A DNA stretch of 12,298 nt from an uncultured bacterium (GTDB taxonomy: Bacteria; Bacteroidota; Bacteroidia; Bacteroidales; Bacteroidaceae), in NCBI GenBank assembly GCA_905215655.1, contig CAJMQT010000062.1, forward strand, positions 1 through 12,298. Direction: 5' to 3'. Below, piece by piece: positions 1 through 6,000 of this stretch (its first letter is position 1; the number at the start of each line of letters is the position of its first letter). Position numbers and translations under genes: made by a program. The notes beneath the pieces were generated by a model. That model saw only the letters and a list, made by a program, of their open reading frames with translations, was not told the origin of the DNA and did not search any database.

Positions 1-45
1 TTTCAATAGGTTGAAAAGAGAATTTATAGTTTATCGGACAGCAAT

Positions 46-90
46 AACAAACAAAAGAAGCGCTCCCTTTGCGGCAGCGCTTCTTGTTTG
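46..90 (-). terminator. Rho-independent terminator after the small 58-aa gene
   Basis: The arms 55-64 (AAGAAGCGCT) and 76-85 (AGCGCTTCTT) are perfect 10-bp complements around an 11-nt loop. On the minus strand the hairpin is followed by TTTTGTTTGTT, a good U-rich tail. It sits about 50 nt past the stop codon of the small protein and would end the two-gene unit 2583-139. The plus strand also has TTGTTTG after the stem, so weak termination in the other direction is possible. The hairpin is seen directly; termination is inferred. Confidence 0.85.
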
Positions 91-138
91 ATGTTTATAT
101 CGGATGGATTATGCAATCCGTTCCAACTGTGTTTCTGA

Positions 139-315
139 TTAATTAACCTCCCAGAGGTCATTGGGATTTTGACCTTCTCCGGGAACATATTCACTGGGTT
201 TTTCACCTATTTGGTCTTCACCGGCAGGTCCTCCTTGTGACAATGCAAGAATGTGGTTTTCAATATCCACTACGATTACCTTGCTCTCAGGAGCTATATA
301 TTGTTTCTTTTTCAT
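139..315 (-). CDS. Small 58-aa hypothetical protein, coupled to the upstream secreted-protein gene
   Basis: The reading frame runs from ATG at 315-313 to TAA at 141-139 and encodes 58 residues. It begins MKKKQYIAPESKVIVV, has a hydrophobic stretch at about 12-26, then Q27-G28-G29, and an acidic Gly/Pro/Glu-rich tail ending in DLWEVN. The ATG is only 12 nt after the stop of the 751-residue gene, with an A-rich start context, so it is probably co-transcribed and perhaps translationally coupled. A terminator follows closely. I recall many short uncharacterised Bacteroidales proteins with this layout: a K-Y-I-x-P start, a hydrophobic strand, and an acidic low-complexity tail with a Trp near the end. 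I know no assigned function. There is no canonical signal peptide and no lipobox cysteine. The double glycine only partly resembles a peptide leader (Leu at -7 fits, Ser at -4 does not). That it is a gene is fairly likely; its role is unknown. Confidence 0.72.
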   Translation of the reverse strand: MKKKQYIAPESKVIVVDIENHILALSQGGPAGEDQIGEKPSEYVPGEGQNPNDLWEVN

Positions 316-327
316 TTTCTCGATTTA

Positions 328-2583
328 TTATTTTACTATCACCTTGTTCTTGTTCACGATGTATATACCTGCGTTTACGGCCACAGAAGTGTTGCCAGCC
401 TCCACGCGTACGCTCTTCACGAGAGCGCCGTTGATTGTATAAATCTTCACGTCGAAAGCCTTGTCAGAGCTGATCTCGATGCTGCCGTTTTTGCCGTACA
501 CCTTGAGACCATCGTTTCCGTTGCTGCCTATATTTACGTTTTCGATACCTGAAACTTCGTTTCCAAGCTCATCTTCGTTTCCAAGCTCATCAACGAAACG
601 TGCGTGTACTTTTGAAGGTTGTCCTGCTGCATTCTTTGTCATATCAACCGTGTGCAGAATGACGCTTCTGAATTGGTTAACACGGGCATTTTCGTTCAGT
701 TTCACCAGTTTGCCTTCTCCTGAGAAGCTGTAAGCAATATGTCCCACACCATTTCCTGCTTTAGACATATCTTCGGGTGTCTGACCTCCTTTGTAGTTAC
801 CGATGAAACGTTTTGCAGTATCTTCTTTGTCTGATGAAGCTTGGCGAGCCAAATTGTCTGGCGTAGCGATGAATTTTACATTTTTCAGTCCGTTGAATAT
901 TGTTCCGGCATTCTTATAACCATTGGTGAAGGCTACAACAGCAGGCTCATTAGCCTCAATAGAAGTCATTCTGCCAAACCATATTGTGTTTGTGTTCATA
1001 TCCATGCTTCTGAAGTTATAGAAATACATCTCAGCTCCATCAGATTTCAGCTTTTCATTGATTTCGTTTTTCATTTCTTCAGTGAAAGCAAACGGCAGAC
1101 ATACACTTGCTATATCTGTTTTGAAATTGCGTTCATATGTCAGATTCTCAACAGTGAAACTAGCGGGGATATAGAATTCATTTTTTTCTTTATCATTATT
1201 AATATCATTCTCTTCTATTTTAGCGTTCTGGCAAACACCATTTGCCACAACATTATAAGTATTGATGGTTGTTGTTGGCACATCTTTATTTTCTATGTAG
1301 ATGAATGCATTTTTGCCAGAATATGCTGACAGTCCTTTACCATCTGTAACGTTGCCTTTATTGATGTTTACCATGAAAGTCTGCTTCTCAGTTTTGTTGG
1401 AAGCTGACGTATAGCTTGCAGAATAAAGTTTGTTGTCATCGTTCACAGCGTTGACTGTCTTTGCATCCAAGTCATATCCGAACACATTGCGATTTGCATA
1501 GACAGCATCTTCAATATTGTCGAATGACTCTTTTTCATTGCCAACATAAACATTGTATTTACCATTAGAAGCTTTGGTGAAACAGTTGTCTGCGATTCCC
1601 TTATGGTCCATTGCAATTGTTCCCTCTGTTGAAATCACATTGTAGATATTTCCTGAGTTTATATAAAACAAAGTTTTGTTGCCATTCAAGTTGATATGAT
1701 GGTAGTTACCCTGCAAAGTGTAACCTGTCGGCCACTCTTTGTCGGCGAAGTAGTTGTCGGCGGGTACCTCGATATCGCTTTCTAAGCTGTATTCTTTAAC
1801 GGTGCTTGCGGCATTAATTTTATCCTGTATCGCCTTTCGTTCGGCTTCCAACTGTTTAACTTTAGCGTCCCATTGAGTCCAAGCGGCAGTTGTTACAAGT
1901 GTTTCTTTCTCATAGGTGAAATATTCTTGATACCAAGTGCTCAAACCTTCGATATACACATCCACCATACCATACAAAACAGAACGGAAATCATCCTCCA
2001 CAGCCTTGCTTACGTTCTTGACCGGAGTATATGTACATTTTCCATCTTTGTTTATGTACGCAACTTTGAATTGTACAGGCAAATTTGTAGTATTAAAAGC
2101 ATATTTACCAAGTTCGGTTTCACTCTCGTTTTCCAATGCCTGCTGAATTACTGAGCCGGTAGCTTCTTTCCACTCTTCTTTTACGTCTTTTAAGTCTGTA
2201 AGTTGCTGAGTCACATCAGATGTTGTCAAGATGAGTGTATTAGTTGTAATTCCCAAATACTTTTCAGATACAACGCAATAGGATATTGTTCCGTCTTGAG
2301 TGGTAAGACCGAGTACTCTGTTTGAAAAGTTGTTGATGGCTGTGTAAACAGGATTTATTACAGTTTCTTTTATTTTTTCCTCTTTAGCAGGCTCATTGTC
2401 CTTCAAATTATTAATTCGATTGTCATAGTCTTTTACCTGCTCATTCCATGTGGCTACGTTTTGAATGTTCTCAAAAAACGTTTTGAATTTCTCGTAAGGG
2501 GTTTTTTGCTCAGTAGTTTGTGCCATTGCACTACCGCCGCACAAAAGGAGAGCAAGTCCTAAAAACATTTGTTTTCTTTTCAT
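328..2583 (-). CDS. Secreted protein of unknown function with C-terminal T9SS-type sorting domain
   Basis: This is a 751-residue protein. Residues 1-21 form a signal peptide (basic MKRK, hydrophobic core, cleavage likely after AMA). Residues 25-260 are mostly polar and probably helical, with a coiled-coil-like stretch at about 235-258. Residues 265-450 look beta-rich. Residues 472-665 form a module starting LTYERNFKTDIASVCLPFAF that resembles C-terminal modules I recall from Prevotella and Bacteroides surface proteins. The tail from about 677 (VSGIENV, then IYTINGALVKSV, GIYIVNKNKVIVK) matches the Por secretion type A pattern recognised by the T9SS, so surface export or anchoring is inferred. 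No catalytic motif was recognised. Residues 665-670 and 671-676 are an exact six-residue repeat. The gene is much more AT-rich than the genes to its right. The start is fixed by the signal peptide and an A-rich upstream context (AGTAAAAAG). It is followed at 12 nt by the 58-aa gene. Confidence 0.88.
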   Translation of the reverse strand: MKRKQMFLGLALLLCGGSAMAQTTEQKTPYEKFKTFFENIQNVATWNEQVKDYDNRINNLKDNEPAKEEKIKETVINPVYTAINNFSNRVLGLTTQDGTISYCVVSEKYLGITTNTLILTTSDVTQQLTDLKDVKEEWKEATGSVIQQALENESETELGKYAFNTTNLPVQFKVAYINKDGKCTYTPVKNVSKAVEDDFRSVLYGMVDVYIEGLSTWYQEYFTYEKETLVTTAAWTQWDAKVKQLEAERKAIQDKINAASTVKEYSLESDIEVPADNYFADKEWPTGYTLQGNYHHINLNGNKTLFYINSGNIYNVISTEGTIAMDHKGIADNCFTKASNGKYNVYVGNEKESFDNIEDAVYANRNVFGYDLDAKTVNAVNDDNKLYSASYTSASNKTEKQTFMVNINKGNVTDGKGLSAYSGKNAFIYIENKDVPTTTINTYNVVANGVCQNAKIEENDINNDKEKNEFYIPASFTVENLTYERNFKTDIASVCLPFAFTEEMKNEINEKLKSDGAEMYFYNFRSMDMNTNTIWFGRMTSIEANEPAVVAFTNGYKNAGTIFNGLKNVKFIATPDNLARQASSDKEDTAKRFIGNYKGGQTPEDMSKAGNGVGHIAYSFSGEGKLVKLNENARVNQFRSVILHTVDMTKNAAGQPSKVHARFVDELGNEDELGNEVSGIENVNIGSNGNDGLKVYGKNGSIEISSDKAFDVKIYTINGALVKSVRVEAGNTSVAVNAGIYIVNKNKVIVK
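555..590. repeat. Perfect 18-bp tandem duplication inside the secreted-protein gene
   Basis: The 18-mer CTTCGTTTCCAAGCTCAT occurs at 555-572 and again at 573-590 without a mismatch. On the coding strand it gives two copies of the hexapeptide DELGNE (residues 665-670 and 671-676). These sit exactly at the junction between the body of the protein and the C-terminal sorting domain. The change is in frame. Identity at third codon positions suggests a recent slippage event. Confidence 0.95.
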
Positions 2584-2676
2584 CTTTTTACTATTATTGT
2601 TTGTGTTACATGCTAAAACAGGGAATATTATTGCAATATTCTCCTTTCATCTATTTAAAAAATTAATAAATCGGTG

Positions 2677-2710
2677 CAAAGTTGCAAACTTTTTGCTTTA
2701 AAGCATTAAA
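2677..2710 (-). promoter_or_regulatory. Weak candidate Bacteroidetes promoter for the 751-residue gene
   Basis: On the minus strand the octamer CAACTTTG (2684-2677) differs from the Bacteroidetes -7 consensus TAnnTTTG at one position and is followed by C, as is common. There is no clean TTG at the expected 19-21 nt upstream; the sequence there is AATG. An overlapping alternative, AAAGTTTG (2692-2685), also has one mismatch. The location, about 100 nt upstream of the ATG and next to a gene start after a strong terminator, is the main support. Confidence 0.35.
2694..2705. promoter_or_regulatory. 12-bp perfect palindrome TGCTTTAAAGCA, operator candidate
   Basis: TGCTTTAAAGCA at 2694-2705 is a perfect palindrome. 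It lies within the spacer of the candidate promoter, just upstream of its -7-like box. That is where a dimeric regulator could block or aid initiation. No regulator gene is in the window. In AT-rich DNA a 12-bp palindrome can also arise by chance, so this is only a candidate site. Confidence 0.3.
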
Positions 2711-3024
2711 AAATCGAATATTTTTGATATTTTTTAACATTTAACTATTAAAATACAAGGCGGATTTACATAAGCAAGTTCAAAAAATGCAATCCGTTGC
2801 ATGGTTGTAAATAGTGGATAACGACTGAAATTTAATCTTTGTTGGCTTGTTTCGGATGGTTGCATATTCTTCATCTCATTCCAAGATGCCGGATGTGCCA
2901 ATATTAAGTAAAGAAAATAAGGTAAAATTACAGCAGAAAATGAATAGAGGAAATGAACGATGGTTTACTGATAGAGGTCCGAAAACGATGTATATATTTA
3001 ACAAAACTGAATTCTAAAAACGAA

Positions 3025-3070
3025 TATATATAAAATCCCGGCGTCATTAATTGACGCCGGGATTTTTGTT
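3025..3070 (-). terminator. Strong Rho-independent terminator of the 1464-residue protein gene
   Basis: The arms 3032-3046 (AAAATCCCGGCGTCA) and 3052-3066 (TGACGCCGGGATTTT) are perfect 15-bp complements around the loop TTAAT. The core is GC-rich and each side carries an A/T run, so it can work in both directions. It lies about 20 nt past the stop codon of the large secreted-protein gene on the minus strand. It isolates that gene from the AT-rich unit to the left. Confidence 0.93.
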
Positions 3071-3086
3071 GTAGTATGATAAGGCT

Positions 3087-6000
3087 TTATTTTATCACAA
3101 CCTTCATGTTGTTTGAGCCTATTTTTATTATGTACATTCTCTGACTGAGAGGCAGACGGTCTATGTCGCCCTTGTGGCTTATCACCAAAGCGCCTGATGC
3201 GGTGTAGACGCTGACAGAGGCTCCGTTGGTGCCGTTGATGCTCAGTCCGCCGTTGGTGTTTACTGTCAGTCCGCCGTTAATGGAGCCGATTCCGCTTGTC
3301 GTGTCAATAGTGGCGGGCGCCGACAACTGCGATTCGCCAAGGTTGTAAACGGCGCTCACGTTGTACGTTGCAAGTCCGGCAAGCGGGTCGACATCGGTGT
3401 AAGTCGGCATTGTGCTTTGACCCAACAACTCGCCGTTGCGGTAGATGTTGTATCCAGCCAAGGTAAGTCCTTCGGCAGGTGTCGGTTCGGGCTTATACTC
3501 GATGTTGTCGATGCAGAGCATGAAACCGTTTGCCGTAACACAGCGTATGGCGAAATATTTTGCATCTGCCGGAACGGTATATTCAAAGTCGGTCCAACCG
3601 GCTGCGCTGACGCCTGTCTCGCTGCCAATCTTGTTGGTGAAGTCGGTCACGGCGTTGCCCGTTGTCGATGTGTAAACCTCGAAAGATTCGAGGGTGTACT
3701 TGTCAGAGTAGCTACGCGCCGCAAACGTCACTTTGCCGCCGCCTGCTGCCAGCACGGGCGATATGAGCCAGTCGTCGTTGTGTCCGTCGGGAGTGTCGGC
3801 AGGCGCCGAAGCCCAACATACGGCGAGCTTGTTGCCATGGGTGCGATCCATGCCGAAGAGAGTTTCAAGATTGAGCGTGCTGAAATATGTGCTCTTAGTG
3901 TCGAACACGGTGAATGCCTGAGGCTTTCCGGCGTTGGGATAGCTGCTGGTCTCGCCAAAGACGTAGGTAGCAGCCTTGTCCTGGTCGGCAACGGTCCACT
4001 TGCCAAAGCCCGTCACACCGAATGGCTCGTAATTTTCGAACGTCTCCACCACGTTTACGGCATTAGCCGTGTTCACCTCGGGGGTTGTCCATTCGAGAGC
4101 CACAGCAGAAGTGTTGCCCTTTGCCGTAAGGTTTGTGGGCACGGCGTAAGCATTGTCCATTATGCGTGTCGTGATGTCCTGCGAGCGGTTGTTGTCCATG
4201 TCGGTGTCTGTCGTTGCCTTTATCACGGCATGCAGAGTCAGCGTCTTGCCGGCATGAGAGGCGTTAAAGTTAGCCGTTACATTCACGCTGCCGGTCTGCT
4301 GTGCCGTCAGATTGTCAAGCTCAGCCGTGGCGATGATGTTGTCGTCGGTATCGGCAAGGTTGACTGTTATCTTGCCCGCATCTGTAGCTCCGCTGTTGAG
4401 CAGACCGACGGTGTAGGTTGCGTCGGCACCTGCATTGACAAACGCCGGTCCTTCGATGTCTGTGAGTGCCACCTCGTTCTTGGTCACGCCATCGATGTTG
4501 ATGTCGTCAATGTAGCAATAATTGTAACCCTTGGTGCACTCGCCCGTGAAGGCAACGCGCAGGTTAGCCGAGCGATATGCCGAGAGGTCGACGCTCTGGC
4601 GCGTCCAGACAGTAGTGTTTTCCAGTTCTGCAACCTGCTGCCATTTGCCGTCGTTGAGCGATACGCTCACTGTAATCTTGACGCCGCCGGTGGGCATGAG
4701 CGATTGGAAGGTGAGGTAAGGATGCTCCACGCTGCTGATGTCGACCTTCGGTCCGGCGTAGCGCGATATAGCTCCCACCGAAAAACCCTGGAAGTCGGCG
4801 CTGCCGCCGTCGCCGTTGTAGTCTTGGTCTGTGCGCGGCGACCACTTAGAGTCGTAGCTCTTGCCTGACAGCGTCTCGTTAATCCACGGACCGTTGGTTA
4901 TGGCTGCCGATGCGAAGCCTTCGGTGTAAGGAACGGCGTACGACTTACCCGCAAGGATTGTGTTAGAGGCAGTCTTCGTTGCCGACTTGCCCGTGGCGTT
5001 GACAGCCTCCACGCTGTATTTCAGTTCCTTCTGTGCGCCCGTCATGTCGACGTCGGGCACGTATTGCAAGGCGTTCAGTCCTTTTACGACAGACAAGCCC
5101 ATGGCGTCGTAGATGTTGTATGTTACCGCCGCCGGGTCGACATATCCGCCGTCGGGACCAATAGAGGCAACAGCACTCCACGTCAAGAGCGCCTTACCGT
5201 CAGTCTGCTGCGCCAGTTCAACCGTGGCGGGAGCTTCCGGCATGTCGATGCCCACATAAGCCTTTATCTCGGCAGCCTCGCCCGTGCCTTTACTGTTGAC
5301 ACACTGCACGGCGTAGGTGTATGTGCCGCTTGTTGTGGGCTCGTCGGTATAGGTGTAAGTCTTTGCTTCGGCAGAAGTGGGAGTGATGGTCTTCACCACA
5401 GTGCCGTTGCGCAGTATCTCGATTGTCGTAAGGTCTTCCAGTTTGTTGCCGCCTGCCGTCTGTGCGGGCGATACGAAACTGATGTCAGCCTTTAAGGCAC
5501 CCTCGGCACCGGGCTCAACGGTAAGGTTGGTCACAGCGGCAGGCACTTCTGTCGATATGCCGGCGCTTACCTCGATGTTGTCGATGTAGAAGAATCCCTG
5601 GCTTGCGTCACTGGTAAGGTGGAAACCAATGTAATAAATGCCGTCGGCATCGGGTTTCAGCGTCACCGTCTCGACGGTTGCCGTAGATGATGTGTTGCTG
5701 TAAGCTGTCTCCTCTTTTACGGTGGTGTTCATTGCAGCCACCGTGGCGTCGTTACCAGTCATTACAGTCAGTTTGTTGGTATAGCGTGCGTTACCGCCGT
5801 ACACCTTGTAACTGAGGTTGTAGCTGCTGCCTGCCTCCAACTTCAACGGCGGCAATATCAGCCAATCGTCGGCAGCCTTGGCGTAACTTGTCGAGTAGCG
5901 TACGGCGCCGCGATAATAAGCCCACGTCTTTGAGTCTGCGTTGGCGTCGACGATGGTGTAAAGACCCGTCGAAGTCTCCTCGGTGAAGTCTTGCGAGTAA

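Larger units (their letters stand above)
2584..3031. other. AT-rich intergenic region, no convincing gene
   Basis: This gene-poor stretch lies between the terminator of the 1464-residue gene and the start of the 751-residue gene. The part next to the gene (2584-2760) is very AT-rich and holds a possible promoter and a 12-bp palindrome, listed separately. The part at 2761-2900 contains ATGCAATCCGTTGCAT at 2787-2802, a 6-bp stem with a 4-nt loop. Twelve bases of it (ATGCAATCCGTT) recur at 111-122. Related words, GCATGGTTG and GATGGTTGCAT, occur around 2799-2807 and 2855-2865. Only short open frames of 43-53 residues are present. None has a recognisable product or a credible promoter. Confidence 0.6.

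Noticed and set aside
24..206. A 60-codon minus-strand frame beginning MKNPVNMFPEK
   Set aside because: It overlaps the end of the 58-aa gene in another frame and reads straight through the terminator stem. The 58-aa frame has better spacing and a family-like N-terminus.
2856..3017. A 53-codon plus-strand frame in the gap (MVAYSSSHSK...), and a 46-codon minus-strand frame at about 2735-2875
   Set aside because: There is no promoter match, no recognisable product, and AT-rich chance-level length. Kept only as part of the gap description.
3032..3066. Transposon end or attachment site at the 15-bp inverted repeat
   Set aside because: The tight TTAAT loop, GC core, flanking A/T runs and position right after a stop codon fit an intrinsic terminator. 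No transposase or target duplication is visible.
3417..4868. A 483-codon open frame on the plus strand opposite the large secreted gene
   Set aside because: It lies wholly antisense to a gene with a signal peptide and clear domains. Its product is rich in Cys, Arg and Val without domain character, and similar shadows occur throughout the GC-rich genes (for example 5991-6659 and 10719-11453).
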